Counted from the stretch's first letter, positions 15,816 to 25,967 are shown. The stretch is 64,000 nucleotides of DNA from an uncultured Bacteroidia bacterium (GCA_902801885.1 CADCJX010000010.1:37588-101587), one strand, 5' to 3'. Notes: a model not told the origin generated them from the letters alone. Made by a program: numbers and translations.

Positions 15816-18056
15816 TTATTTAGCGGTAAAAGTTATCTCCGCCTTGTTGCCGAGGCGGTTGGTTCCGCCGTGTTCGTTGCTCGGCATGTCCTGGGTACGG
15901 TTCTGCCTCATTGCGTCGGACACCCTGGCCCTGATCATCAAGGTCTTGGAACCGCTTATGGCAGGGATTTCCACGGATTCCTCGACTTCGAGGGGATCGT
16001 TGGAAGTGCTGTTCGCGGTGTAGGAGAGGGCAAAGGTCCACTCCACTTCACGCGGGCTGCTGCCGTCTGCAAGAGCCTCGGTGGTCTTCCGGGTGTTGGT
16101 GAAGGCAGTCCAGTTCTCGCCGTCCGTCGACCATTCGAGGACGAAGAACTTGGGACCGGCCTGTGATGAAGACATCCTGTAGGAGATCGTGTAGGTCCCG
16201 GCAGGCTGGTCCTTCACAGGAACTGAGAAGAGCCAATAGTCTCCAGGGAACATTCCTGTGCTGAGGAGACGTACGTAACCGCCCTCGTTCTTATAGCTGA
16301 GGGTGGATGGAGCCTTGCGCTCACCTGGACGGACGATCTCAAGCTTCGAAGCCTTGTCATCTGCCATGACGAAGGCTTCCGGCCATGCGACTGAGAAGTC
16401 GGTACCTTCGACCACGCCGTTAGCTTCGTCGCCCGGATCCAGGAAGGACCAGGTCACAGGAAATGCATTACCACCATCTGAAGGGTCGGCTCCCGATCCT
16501 TCTCCGTCAGCACCTGTGACAATGATATTGTCAAGGTACCAGCGGTTCTGGTGGCGTGCCGGATTGGTCTCGTCAGGATTGGCGTAAGTTGGCCTGATCG
16601 TGACACGGCTGTCAGCATTGAGCCCGTTAAGACGGATGGTGACATGCTGCCATTCGATAGCGCTCTCACCGTCTACAAGTGACTGTGCGGACTCGATGGG
16701 CAGGCTCTCCTTGGCTCCGGAATCATCACAGGTTCCTTCTCCGTCGATTTCCACTGACAAGGTCATGATGTCGGGCTTATATGCTCCCGTGACCTGCCAT
16801 GCCCAGTCGAAGCTGAGTTCGACGTCGGCGGTCCCGGCGATATCCTTGAAGGCGGGGAGTACTATTCCTGCGCTGTAGGAGGTCTTACCGAACTTGAGGT
16901 AATTGCTCTGGAGGTAGAGGACCCTTGCGTCTCCGCTGATGTTCTCGCTGGACCAGTCGGTGCTGACCGAACTCCAGATGTAACCGTAGCCGCGGTTCTG
17001 GTACTCCTGCAGGAATCCTTCGCAAGCAGCGGAAGTGAACACGTTGGGAGCTGTGGTCGAAGGATTGTTGGTGGCAACGGCATCGCCTGCCTTGGCTTCA
17101 GTAGCCCAAGGCGCAATCCACTCGAAGTCATCATTGAAGTATATGACCACGTCCAGACCATTGTCCTTGACGGTAGCGCCGACAACATTCACCTTCGTGG
17201 CGGAAACTGAAACCAGGTAACCGCTGAGGTCAACCTTGTGACCGGCCAGTTCGCTGAGGTCCAGGCCTTCTCCGGTGGAGACTGTAACCGACTTGGAGGC
17301 TCCTTCAACAGTGATGGAACTGCCGTCGAAAACACCGGAAACGGTTACGAATGCCGGAGCTGACGGTGCGGTCTGTGAATCCAGTGAAGGGGTGATGTCT
17401 GTAGCTGCCGGATAGACTACATCGGAGTTGGACTTGACCACGAGGTCTTCAATCTCAGCAATGCTTGGCATTCCGTCAACGGTTACCTTCTGGCCTTTCA
17501 AGGAGATCATGTCACCGGTCTTCACGCTCTCCTTAGATGTGAGATAAGCGTTGGAGGTGCCGTCTGAGATGATGAAGCCTGAAGCATCCGTTGCAGTGAC
17601 CTGCGCATCTTCAAGGACTACATAGTTGCCGTTGGAGATTCCTGCCAGGCTGGAGACGGTGACCCTGTCGGCAGTACGGTACTTGTCACCAGCTTGGTAG
17701 ACAATCACGTTGGAATAACTGATCAGTTTGTCTCCGTGGAACTTTACGGTGTCGCGTCTGGGGCTGCCGACCACTCCGCCTTCGATGTTGTCGGCAGCAG
17801 TGATGGTGACTCCTTCAACCGTACCTTCTCCTCCGGTGACCGAGACTGTTATCCAGTCAGGTGCGTCAACTGTCCAGACAGCATCGGCGTAGACCGTGAT
17901 GGTCTTCGGGGCCGCATTCTGCTGGGCAAATTCAAGATAGGTGGAACTTGCCATGACAGCTCTGGCTATGTTGCTTTCCTCTTTTTCACACGAAGTGAAG
18001 AAGATTCCGGCCAAAGCCATCGTGGTTCCTGCTATTATTCTTGCTATTGTTTTCAT
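15816..18056 (-). CDS. surface lipoprotein with BACON and DUF5689-like domains (SusE position)
   Basis: This 746-residue lipoprotein (lipobox FFTSC, Cys at about 23) is the last gene of the SusC/SusD operon. A BACON-like Ig domain lies at about 35-120 (VWTVDAPDWITVSVTGGEG). An OB-fold/DUF5689-like part follows at about 125-300 (NGNYVVLEDAQVTATDASGF), then two jelly-roll-like beta domains with WYLDNIIVTGAD and AGTYTISYRMSSSQAG. No catalytic motif is visible. In Bacteroidetes, proteins in this place are usually cell-surface glycan or ligand binding proteins. The ligand cannot be read from sequence. Confidence 0.75.
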   Translation of the reverse strand: MKTIARIIAGTTMALAGIFFTSCEKEESNIARAVMASSTYLEFAQQNAAPKTITVYADAVWTVDAPDWITVSVTGGEGTVEGVTITAADNIEGGVVGSPRRDTVKFHGDKLISYSNVIVYQAGDKYRTADRVTVSSLAGISNGNYVVLEDAQVTATDASGFIISDGTSNAYLTSKESVKTGDMISLKGQKVTVDGMPSIAEIEDLVVKSNSDVVYPAATDITPSLDSQTAPSAPAFVTVSGVFDGSSITVEGASKSVTVSTGEGLDLSELAGHKVDLSGYLVSVSATKVNVVGATVKDNGLDVVIYFNDDFEWIAPWATEAKAGDAVATNNPSTTAPNVFTSAACEGFLQEYQNRGYGYIWSSVSTDWSSENISGDARVLYLQSNYLKFGKTSYSAGIVLPAFKDIAGTADVELSFDWAWQVTGAYKPDIMTLSVEIDGEGTCDDSGAKESLPIESAQSLVDGESAIEWQHVTIRLNGLNADSRVTIRPTYANPDETNPARHQNRWYLDNIIVTGADGEGSGADPSDGGNAFPVTWSFLDPGDEANGVVEGTDFSVAWPEAFVMADDKASKLEIVRPGERKAPSTLSYKNEGGYVRLLSTGMFPGDYWLFSVPVKDQPAGTYTISYRMSSSQAGPKFFVLEWSTDGENWTAFTNTRKTTEALADGSSPREVEWTFALSYTANSTSNDPLEVEESVEIPAISGSKTLMIRARVSDAMRQNRTQDMPSNEHGGTNRLGNKAEITFTAK

Positions 18057-18076
18057 GATTTATGAATTGATTGGAA

Positions 18077-19894
18077 CTAATAGGAGAGGCCGTCATCCCA
18101 TCCTGGATTCTGGGTAAGCTGCGGATTGAGCGAACGGTCGTCAATAGGAATCGGATAGAGATAATCCCTGCTCTCGTCGAATGAGATGGTGAGGTTCTGG
18201 TAGGGTTCGATGTAACCCTTGTCCCCATCGGTGAGGTAGATCGTGGAACCGATTAGCCTCAGGTAGGTGGCAACGCTCTTGTCAGGAACCGGATCTTCGG
18301 GACCGTAGATGCAGATGTCATTCTTGCCGTCTCCGTCGATGTCGTATACTCCCTTGCCAGGGAAATATATTCCTATGATCTTCTGCTCCATGCACTTGCC
18401 GGCTTTCCATCGGACGATGTCAGCCTGGCGGAGTCCTTCCTGGGCAAGCTCGACCTGGCGCTCGCGGCGGATTTCAAGGATGACGCCCTTGTTAACACCG
18501 GAGACATTGGTGTAGCCCCATTCGGCGGATGACAGATAAGGGTCAGGGTTGGCGTTTGCCTCTGCCATGCTCATGTCGGGCATCCCCACCCTCTTGCGAA
18601 GGAGGTTGACCGAAATGTTGAGGTCGTCCTGGGTCAGGGTGCCGAGTTCAGCCTTGGCCTCTGCGTAGTTGAGATAGATTTCGCCGAGGCGGAAGACCGC
18701 AAGGTCGTTGTAGGAACGGTCGAACTTGTCATTCGAAGCGTTGTTCTCCGGCATCAGGTATTTGGCAGTCTGGTAACCGGTGAGGGTAATGTCCATGTCA
18801 GGTCCCTGGACCTTCCCTGAATAGGAATACTTCCCTCCTGATTCGGTAAGGCGGGAATAACCCGGGATCCTGATGGTCTGGGCGAGGCGCGGGTCGCGGT
18901 CCTTGACCTCATCCTTGAACTGCATGGTCTCCCAGCCTGGCTTGTCGGTGAAACGTGTACCGTCTTTCATGAGGTAGGCGTTGACAAACTTCTTGGTCAG
19001 GCTGTGGCGTCCCTGGGAGTTCATCACGCCTATTGCAGTGGCGTTGTGCATCATCTCAAGGGCTACATCGAAGTTGATCGAGAGGATGAACTCGTCGGTG
19101 TTCTCGTCGTATTCAGAGAAGAGCACCGCATAGTCCAGATCCGGGTTGCCGGTGGAATAGAGCTTGTGCGGGCTCTCGCGCATGAGCTTCAGGGAAGCAT
19201 CTGCGGACTGCTGGAGGTAGAAGTTGGCGTCATGCCCGTCGAGTGATAGACCGTGATACTTACGGAAGGTACCCTCATAGAGGCAGAAGCGTGACTTGAG
19301 TGCCAGGGCAGCCCACTTGGTGACGCGGTAATTGTGACCGCTGCTGTAAGACGCGGGAAGATTCTCGTAGGCGTAGTCAATGTCTTCGATCATGTGGCTC
19401 ATGATGGTCTCCCTGGAATCCCTGGGGGCGTAGAGCAGCGGATCGTCGGACTGGAGCTCGTGGTCTACCCAAGGGACGTCACCGAACCTCTTCACCTTGT
19501 CGAAATAAAAATATGCCCTGAAGAAACGGCAGATTGCAGAATATTGCTTGACTGCTTCAGGATCCTCACAGTTGGTTTCCATCCATGCGAGGGCCATGTT
19601 GAGTTTGCGCAGGTCACCCCAGGTCCAACCACCCCCTGAGTTGGGGACGATGCGGTTGGTGCCGCCACGGATGTAATCGGAAGGAGTGGTGTTGATGTAC
19701 TGGTCGCTCTGCTCGTTGAAAGGAGCCTTGTCCAGCAGGTTGTTGTACAAGGAGTTCGTAAAGAGCTGGAGCTCGGTAGCACTCTTGAAATAAGTCTCCG
19801 GAGTCATCTTTGACTGGGGATACTTGTCGAGCCAGTCTTCGCAGGAAGTGAAACCCAGCAAAGCGACAGCGAGTAAAATGATATATTTTTTCAT
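18077..19894 (-). CDS. SusD/RagB family nutrient-binding outer membrane lipoprotein
   Basis: This 605-residue SusD-like protein forms the lid over its SusC partner and delivers ligand. Signal peptide and lipobox are LLGFTSC (Cys about 19), followed by EDWLDKYPQSKMTPETYFKS, a classic SusD start. The C-terminal part carries the expected VFRLGEIYLNYAEAKAELG and EIRRERQVELAQEGLR signatures. The length is somewhat above the usual 500-550. It lies 24 bases downstream of the susC-like gene and 20 bases before the surface lipoprotein gene. Confidence 0.96.
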   Translation of the reverse strand: MKKYIILLAVALLGFTSCEDWLDKYPQSKMTPETYFKSATELQLFTNSLYNNLLDKAPFNEQSDQYINTTPSDYIRGGTNRIVPNSGGGWTWGDLRKLNMALAWMETNCEDPEAVKQYSAICRFFRAYFYFDKVKRFGDVPWVDHELQSDDPLLYAPRDSRETIMSHMIEDIDYAYENLPASYSSGHNYRVTKWAALALKSRFCLYEGTFRKYHGLSLDGHDANFYLQQSADASLKLMRESPHKLYSTGNPDLDYAVLFSEYDENTDEFILSINFDVALEMMHNATAIGVMNSQGRHSLTKKFVNAYLMKDGTRFTDKPGWETMQFKDEVKDRDPRLAQTIRIPGYSRLTESGGKYSYSGKVQGPDMDITLTGYQTAKYLMPENNASNDKFDRSYNDLAVFRLGEIYLNYAEAKAELGTLTQDDLNISVNLLRKRVGMPDMSMAEANANPDPYLSSAEWGYTNVSGVNKGVILEIRRERQVELAQEGLRQADIVRWKAGKCMEQKIIGIYFPGKGVYDIDGDGKNDICIYGPEDPVPDKSVATYLRLIGSTIYLTDGDKGYIEPYQNLTISFDESRDYLYPIPIDDRSLNPQLTQNPGWDDGLSY

Positions 19895-19918
19895 GATAGC
19901 TATCTATTAAGGTTCCGA

Positions 19919-22900
19919 TCAGAAAGTGATGTCAACTCCGAACATGTAGGATTTCTGCCAAGGGTAGAAAGCCCTGTTGTAGCTGCTGCTCCTGGAGACC
20001 ATTGCCGCTTCGGGATCGATGTAGGCTGAATGATCCTTCAGAGGAGACCAGTAGGCGATGTTTTCGCCGGAGAAGTAAATCCTGAACTTGTCCACGCCAA
20101 TCTTCTTTGTAATCTTGCCGGGAATCGTGTAGCCCACCGAGAGGTTCTTCAGACGCAGGTACCTGATGTTCTGGAGATAGCGTGTGTTGGCATGATAGAG
20201 CTGACCCTTTCCGTTGTAGGCCAGGTAAGCCACTGCACGGGGGAAGTAGGCGTCGGTGTTGTCGTAGTCCCAGCACTGATCCAGGAAGTTCTTGGGCAGG
20301 TAGGAAGTCATAGGCTGGGAGAAAGGACCCCAGAATGCGAATGAATAAGGGGAGAAGTACCAGTAGTGGTTACCCGTTCCCTGGAAGAACACGCTGACGT
20401 CGAATCCGGCATAATCCAGACCGAGGTTAAGTCCATAGGAAAGGCTTGGCAGCGAGTTTCCTATGATCTTGCGGTCACCAGGATCATTTACGGTGTTCGC
20501 ACCGATGCCGATGATGCCGTCGCCGTCGAGGTCGATGTACTTGAGGTCACCGGCCTTCCACACGCCTCCGGGGATCTTTCCGTTGACATAAGCGAGGTTG
20601 ACCTGCTTGGAATACTCAGCTGCCTCTGCATCGGTCTGGAAGAGGTCGTCAGCGACGAAGCCCCAGATCTCACCGATCTTCTGGCCTACGTAGTAGTCCT
20701 TTGCAAAGGTCTTGTTCTCGTTGTCGTACTTGGTGATCTCGGAACTGTAGTCGCTGAGGGTTCCCTTGATGCTGTAACCAAGGGGCCTTCCTCCAACATT
20801 GACCTGGTCCCTCCAGCCAAGTGAAAGCTCATAGCCTTTGGTGCGGAGGTCTGCGGTGTTTTCCTTTGGAGATGCAGCGCCGTAGAGGTTGGGAAGGGCG
20901 ATACCGTCTGTAAGCATGTCCTTGGTGTCACGGATGTAAGTTTCTCCCGTGAACTCTAGCCTGTTGTTGAACATGGCAAGGTCGACTCCAAGGTTATACT
21001 GGATCGAGGTCTCCCATGTCAGGTTGGCGGAGTTGGGCGCCGAGGCATTGGAATATTTTGCAACGGTGGATGATTCGCCGAAACTGTAGTGTGCGAAGTC
21101 GCTTACGTTGATCGTACGGATGTAGAGGTAGTTGCTCACATTCTGGTTGCCCAGGGTACCGTAAGATGCGCGGACCTTGAGGTTGTTTACGGTCGGTTTC
21201 AGAGACTCGAAGAAGGGCTCCTCGCTGATACGCCATCCGGCAGAAGCAGACGGGAAAAGTCCCCAACGGTGACCGCGGGCGAACCTGGAAGTACCATCAT
21301 AACGTCCCGATACCTCAAAGAGGTAACGGCCCTTGTAGTCGTAGTTGGCACGGCCGAAGAAGCCGAGGAGTGCATATTCGGACTGTCCTCCGGAGACCGT
21401 CATGACAGTCGATCCGTCTTCTGCTGCACCGACGAGGTCAAGGTCACTCAGATCCTCGCTGAGGAGATACTGTCCGACGGCTCCGACGCTCTTTGAATGC
21501 TGGTTCTCGAAGTTGGATCCAAGCATGACGGTGACGTGGTGTGTATCGTTGAAAGTCTCCTCGTAGGTGCCGAAGACATTGGCAGAATAGTAGTTGTAAG
21601 TAGTGATGTCTTCTGTCATCTGGTCGAGTCCCGCACCCTGTGCGTAGTACTCTATCTCTGAATCAGGGTACTGGCGATAGGGTAGTTTGACCCTCCTGTG
21701 GGTGTCGCGGTTCTGGTGAAGGCGGTAAGTGAAGTTGCCGACCAGGGTGAAAGTGCTTACAGGCTTGATCGTCAGTTCTGTCGTGTTGGCGAAGTCACTC
21801 CTGTGGCTGAAGTTTACATCCTTCCCTTCGCCGAAAGCGATATGACGACCGTTACCTACTGCATAGGATCCGTTCAGGATACCGGAGGATGGAAGATAGA
21901 CCCAGCTCCCGTCGGGGTTCTTCATGGGGAAGATCGGGAGTGCATGGGCAGCACTGTAGGCAATCGCGTTCTCGGTGTTGTCTATACCCACATAATCGTA
22001 AAGGGAGTGGTAGAATGAGGTGTTGTTGCTCAGGCGCATGTACTTGTTGATGTCGAAGTCGATCTTGGACCTGAGATTGAACTTGTGGAAAACATCCGGC
22101 CTCTGCTTGATGATACCGGTTTCGCGGTCATATCCTCCGGAGACGAAGTAACGTGTGCTCTTGTTTCCTCCGGAGAGGGAAACGTTGTGCTGCTGTACAG
22201 GATGCCTGTCATTGAATAGGGAATGCCACCAGTCGTTGTTGCCATAGTAGACCCACTGATCGCGGCCGTTGCGGTGCTCCAGTACTGTCCAGGGGCGCTC
22301 GGGGTTCTCTGTCTTGTCATTGACACGGGCGAGAAGCTGCTGCATCTGGGCATCGTCATAGAGGACGTAATTCGAGCCTTCGGAAGCCATACGGAATTTG
22401 TTGATGGTGTAGACCGACCAGTAACCGGTCGTCTCATAGTCCGTGGAAGTGGTAGGCTCTTCCCATCCAAGCCTTCCGCTGTAGCGTACAGTAGCCTTGC
22501 CGTCCGTCTCGGCTCCCTTCTTGGTAGTGACAAGGATGACACCGAAGGCTGCACGGGCTCCGTAGACTGCGGCGGCTGCAGCATCCTTGATGACGGAAAT
22601 GGATTCTACATCATTCGGGTTGACACGGTTGATGTCACCCACTGCGCCGTCGATCAGCACGAGGGGAGAGGCGCCGTTGATGGATGTGAATCCTCGGATG
22701 TTCAATGAACCTGTGGAACCGGGGTTACCGGCTGAGGTTGTGATGTTCAGTCCAGGAACCGATCCCTGGAGCATGTTTGACAGAGAGTGGGATGACCTGT
22801 TCTCAAGTTCCTTTGAATCTACTGCCGTGATTGCTCCGGTCAGGTTTACCTTCTTCTGTGTACCGTAGCCGATGACGACTGTTTCCTCCAGTGACATGGA

Positions 22901-23200
22901 GTCTTCCTCAAGGACAACGGTGACCCTGTCCTGATTCGAGGAAAGCGTAACGTCTTTAGTGACGTAACCCAGGCTGCTAACGTTTAGGATGACATTGCCT
23001 GAGGGTACCCTTAAAGAAAACGTTCCGTCGGCTCCGGTGATGGTACCGTTCGTGGTACCGCTGACGACTACTCCCACACCTATCAACGGCTGTTGATTGG
23101 TGTCGAGCACCGTTCCGGACACTGTCCTGGTCTGGGCCGATGCCGAAAGGGCAAAAGCCAGAAGGAGAACAATGGCGGTCAATGATCTTGAAAGTTTCAT
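19919..23200 (-). CDS. SusC/RagA family TonB-linked outer membrane protein
   Basis: This 1093-residue TonB-dependent transporter imports a bound ligand together with SusD. It has a signal peptide (1-22) and a carboxypeptidase-regulatory-like domain at about 25-100 (VSGTVLDTNQQPLIGVGVVV). The TonB box region ETVVIGYGTQKK is at 106-117, the plug domain at about 118-225 (IKDAAAAAVYGARAAFGVI), and the 22-strand barrel ends in MFGVDITF. There is no N-terminal STN domain, so direct anti-sigma signalling is unlikely. The length is typical. It is second in the operon, 42 bases after the phosphoesterase gene. Confidence 0.97.
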   Translation of the reverse strand: MKLSRSLTAIVLLLAFALSASAQTRTVSGTVLDTNQQPLIGVGVVVSGTTNGTITGADGTFSLRVPSGNVILNVSSLGYVTKDVTLSSNQDRVTVVLEEDSMSLEETVVIGYGTQKKVNLTGAITAVDSKELENRSSHSLSNMLQGSVPGLNITTSAGNPGSTGSLNIRGFTSINGASPLVLIDGAVGDINRVNPNDVESISVIKDAAAAAVYGARAAFGVILVTTKKGAETDGKATVRYSGRLGWEEPTTSTDYETTGYWSVYTINKFRMASEGSNYVLYDDAQMQQLLARVNDKTENPERPWTVLEHRNGRDQWVYYGNNDWWHSLFNDRHPVQQHNVSLSGGNKSTRYFVSGGYDRETGIIKQRPDVFHKFNLRSKIDFDINKYMRLSNNTSFYHSLYDYVGIDNTENAIAYSAAHALPIFPMKNPDGSWVYLPSSGILNGSYAVGNGRHIAFGEGKDVNFSHRSDFANTTELTIKPVSTFTLVGNFTYRLHQNRDTHRRVKLPYRQYPDSEIEYYAQGAGLDQMTEDITTYNYYSANVFGTYEETFNDTHHVTVMLGSNFENQHSKSVGAVGQYLLSEDLSDLDLVGAAEDGSTVMTVSGGQSEYALLGFFGRANYDYKGRYLFEVSGRYDGTSRFARGHRWGLFPSASAGWRISEEPFFESLKPTVNNLKVRASYGTLGNQNVSNYLYIRTINVSDFAHYSFGESSTVAKYSNASAPNSANLTWETSIQYNLGVDLAMFNNRLEFTGETYIRDTKDMLTDGIALPNLYGAASPKENTADLRTKGYELSLGWRDQVNVGGRPLGYSIKGTLSDYSSEITKYDNENKTFAKDYYVGQKIGEIWGFVADDLFQTDAEAAEYSKQVNLAYVNGKIPGGVWKAGDLKYIDLDGDGIIGIGANTVNDPGDRKIIGNSLPSLSYGLNLGLDYAGFDVSVFFQGTGNHYWYFSPYSFAFWGPFSQPMTSYLPKNFLDQCWDYDNTDAYFPRAVAYLAYNGKGQLYHANTRYLQNIRYLRLKNLSVGYTIPGKITKKIGVDKFRIYFSGENIAYWSPLKDHSAYIDPEAAMVSRSSSYNRAFYPWQKSYMFGVDITF

Positions 23201-23242
23201 AAACGCTTGTTTTATTAGTGGTTTGGTATTGATTGATTATCC

Positions 23243-25204
23243 TTATCTTGACTTGTAGTCGCTGGTGGAAAAGACTTTTGGCCTTTCCATCTTTTCAGTC
23301 CATTCATGGCCGAAACGGTCCTTGACCTTGACTTCGACTGTCGAAGTCGCAGAAGAAGCCGTTGCCTTGAAGAAGTGGTTCCACGAAGCAGTAAGGAAAC
23401 TAGGAGTGCTGGACGCATCCGCCTGGGCGAGACGCTTGGCTGAAAGTGCGGCCAGGTGAAGAGGGTCATTGGCCCACAGAGGTACCAATGGCAGTTCCTT
23501 GCCGTTTTCTGTTACTGTGACCGTCCACTCAGGATCCCAGTTCCAGACATTGACCAGGATGTCGTTGGGCTCGTACTTTGAGATCTCTTCGACATAGGGG
23601 GCGAATTTGGGATGGTCCCCGGCAAGAGACATAGTCAGTACTTTTTTCACTTCGTTCATGTCATAAGCCCTGAACTGGTAGGAGTCGGGATGACCGGTAG
23701 CCTTGTATTTCCATTCCATGTCCGCTCCGTCGAACTTGAAGATCGAATATCCTCCCGGTGAACCGTCCTGAGCGACGTGCACACCTTCAGTAAGGTGGCC
23801 GGACCACCACCAGGAAGCGCAGACTGCTCCGAGGTTATGCTCCACGTAGCCTTGGTCTTCCTTTTCATAATAGTTGAAAACCCTGTGGGTGTGGCCGGAA
23901 ATGAAATGGACGTCATATCCCTTCACGGCGTTGAGGAAGTCCTCTGTGTCAGCCTGTCCGGCCAGAGACTTTCCATTTAGGTTTTCCTTCCAGGTGGTTG
24001 CACCGTTCGGCATATATGCCGGCGCATGGGATGCAATGACAAGAGGGGTGCTTTTCGGTACGTATGAAAGGTCCTTTGCAAGCCATTCCATCTGTTCTGA
24101 AGTGAAATCCCTCTTGTAGTTGCCCCTGAGTTCTGATCCTGTGCCGACATCCTTGTAGTCGATATCGTCCATTACGATGAAATGGATTTTCCCGATGTTG
24201 AAGGAATAATAGTAGGGTGCGAGGTATTTGGTGTACCTGACAGACTTGTTGAAATCTCCGATTTCATTCATGTCATTATCGTGGTTCCCCATTGTATGGA
24301 AAACCTGGATGTCGTGGAAGTCCTTGTTCATCTCATTCAGGTACTGGGGGAACTCGAAGGAATTGGAGTACCAGTACAGGTCCCAGGTCATGTCACCGAG
24401 TGTCAGGGCGTATTTCTTCCCGGATGTCGAGTTCAACGAAGCGTTCATGTCCTTGGCGAACTCCGCGAATTGGCTGATGTCCCTGGTCCTGTTCGCAAGG
24501 TGCATGTCGCCGAGAACGTAAAGAGTGAACTTGTCGTTGGCGCTCTTGGTGAGAGTGAAATCCCTCCTCTCAGGCGTGATGGCCGGTGCGGTCAGGATGG
24601 AATGGAATTTCGGGAGGATCCCTTCAGACGAAACTTCATAACCGCTGGGAACCGAGATGAACACGTAGCCGTTTCTCTTCTGTGATTTGAGCTGGTAGAT
24701 TCCGTCATTGTCGGTTGTCGTAACCTCGTAACCGTCGGAGACCACTACTCCGGGTACTCCTTGGCCGTCACATTCGACCGTCCCATAGACAGTCGACCCG
24801 GATGTCGGTTCCACCTTCCTGGCCGAGGTGATGTTTATGGAAGTGTTTCCGACGAAGCGCCTTGCTGCTCCCCGGAGGATGTACACCTGGTACTGTCCGG
24901 ATTCGATTCCGTCAGCGAGGGTGAAGGTGAAATAGTCGCTTCCTACGGTCTTGATGTTACATGTGTAGTCTACACCATTGTCAGCCTTGAGGATGACTTT
25001 GTCTGTCTGCGACGGCCCCTTCCCGTAGTGGAACCTGAATGTAACATCGTCACCGGAAGCAACCTCAAGGCCGTTCTCGGTGACGACTCCGCTCACATCA
25101 AATACATCTTGTTCGGGAATCTCGTTATCCTCCTTATGAGTACATGCAAGAGGAACGATCATGCAGGCAAAAGCCAGCAGCAGTAGATAAAAGTAGTTTC
25201 TCAC
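23243..25204 (-). CDS. secreted calcineurin-like phosphoesterase (lipoprotein)
   Basis: This 653-residue lipoprotein (VPLAC, Cys 21) is the first gene of the SusCD operon. Two small beta domains (about 30-200) include a carboxypeptidase-regulatory-like segment (GTVECDGQGVPGVVVSDGY). The metallophosphoesterase core follows, with metal motifs LGDMHLA, LGDMTWD, MGNHDND, SHAPAYM and SGHTHRV. The C-terminal ~170 residues look like the Ig-like C-terminal domain of this subfamily. All motifs are present, so it is probably active; the substrate (phosphodiester, phosphomonoester or decorated glycan) is unknown. Placement with SusCD suggests it acts on the same nutrient. Confidence 0.9.
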   Translation of the reverse strand: MRNYFYLLLLAFACMIVPLACTHKEDNEIPEQDVFDVSGVVTENGLEVASGDDVTFRFHYGKGPSQTDKVILKADNGVDYTCNIKTVGSDYFTFTLADGIESGQYQVYILRGAARRFVGNTSINITSARKVEPTSGSTVYGTVECDGQGVPGVVVSDGYEVTTTDNDGIYQLKSQKRNGYVFISVPSGYEVSSEGILPKFHSILTAPAITPERRDFTLTKSANDKFTLYVLGDMHLANRTRDISQFAEFAKDMNASLNSTSGKKYALTLGDMTWDLYWYSNSFEFPQYLNEMNKDFHDIQVFHTMGNHDNDMNEIGDFNKSVRYTKYLAPYYYSFNIGKIHFIVMDDIDYKDVGTGSELRGNYKRDFTSEQMEWLAKDLSYVPKSTPLVIASHAPAYMPNGATTWKENLNGKSLAGQADTEDFLNAVKGYDVHFISGHTHRVFNYYEKEDQGYVEHNLGAVCASWWWSGHLTEGVHVAQDGSPGGYSIFKFDGADMEWKYKATGHPDSYQFRAYDMNEVKKVLTMSLAGDHPKFAPYVEEISKYEPNDILVNVWNWDPEWTVTVTENGKELPLVPLWANDPLHLAALSAKRLAQADASSTPSFLTASWNHFFKATASSATSTVEVKVKDRFGHEWTEKMERPKVFSTSDYKSR

Positions 25205-25222
25205 AATTCATGAATTATATGC

Positions 25223-25254
25223 TAAAAGTAGCAATAATAATCCAATGAATCAAC
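25223..25254 (-). promoter_or_regulatory. weak candidate promoter of the phosphoesterase-SusCD operon
   Basis: The minus strand carries GTTG (25251-25254) and TACTTTTA (25223-25230), spaced by 20 bases, 18 bases before the phosphoesterase ATG. The -7 box misses the final G of TAnnTTTG, as is common for regulated promoters. Confidence 0.35.
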
Positions 25255-25277
25255 CAACGATCTCGAAAAGTTATCAA

Positions 25278-25967
25278 CTAGTCATTTTTGTGGATCACTT
25301 TTCCGTCTTTCTTGTAGTTCAAGTCTCCTGAGCCGTGGCTGGAGACGGAAATCTTTGTTGCATCGAATCCGAGAGCATCGAGATCTCCTGAGCCCACCAT
25401 CGAAATGACGGCTTCAGCTGCTTTTCCTTTCAGTACGACATCTCCCGATCCGGAGGAGGATACGTTCAGGTTGACGACATTGACGATATTCAGGTCCATG
25501 TCTCCTGAGCCAAGGCTTGCCGCCTGTACGGATTCACCTTCCAGCGTTGCGGTGAAATCTCCGCTGCCTCTCGTTTCGATTGCACTGACGGCAGGGGCAT
25601 AGATGCGTACAAACTCATCGTACATGATGGGGGAGTTGGTGTCTATGATCAACTTGCCGTCATTGACGTACGCTCTCACGGAGTCCCTGGTGATGTGCGT
25701 TCCGAACACGCTCACCACCGGTTCGCAGTCGGAAATGATCAGTTCCACGTCCATGCTGCCCCTTGACGAGACACTTGTGAAGGCTCCGGGATGGAAGACG
25801 ACCGAGTCGGATTTCGAATAGACTTTTTTGTTGCTTTCGAGGCGGAGCTCAAGAGCGCTTTTCATCTCTTTCTTGGCCTCGTCGCTGATGCGGAAATAAC
25901 ATGAAGAGGCACTGAAGGCTGCCGCCGTCAGAGCGGATGCGAGAATTATGCTTTTGAATATATTCAT
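25278..25967 (-). CDS. head GIN domain (DUF2807) lipoprotein with GSGD repeats
   Basis: This 229-residue protein has a lipobox-like SASSC near residue 23. Its second half is a regular beta-helix-like repeat with five GSGD motifs (GSGDFT, GSGDMD, GSGDVV, GSGDLD, GSGDLN) spaced mostly about 20 residues apart. This matches DUF2807 (putative auto-transporter adhesin, head GIN domain), which is common in Bacteroidetes. No enzyme motif is visible. It is the last gene of the GntR-ABC operon, 8 bases after the regulator, suggesting an envelope role linked to that transporter. Confidence 0.85.
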   Translation of the reverse strand: MNIFKSIILASALTAAAFSASSCYFRISDEAKKEMKSALELRLESNKKVYSKSDSVVFHPGAFTSVSSRGSMDVELIISDCEPVVSVFGTHITRDSVRAYVNDGKLIIDTNSPIMYDEFVRIYAPAVSAIETRGSGDFTATLEGESVQAASLGSGDMDLNIVNVVNLNVSSSGSGDVVLKGKAAEAVISMVGSGDLDALGFDATKISVSSHGSGDLNYKKDGKVIHKND

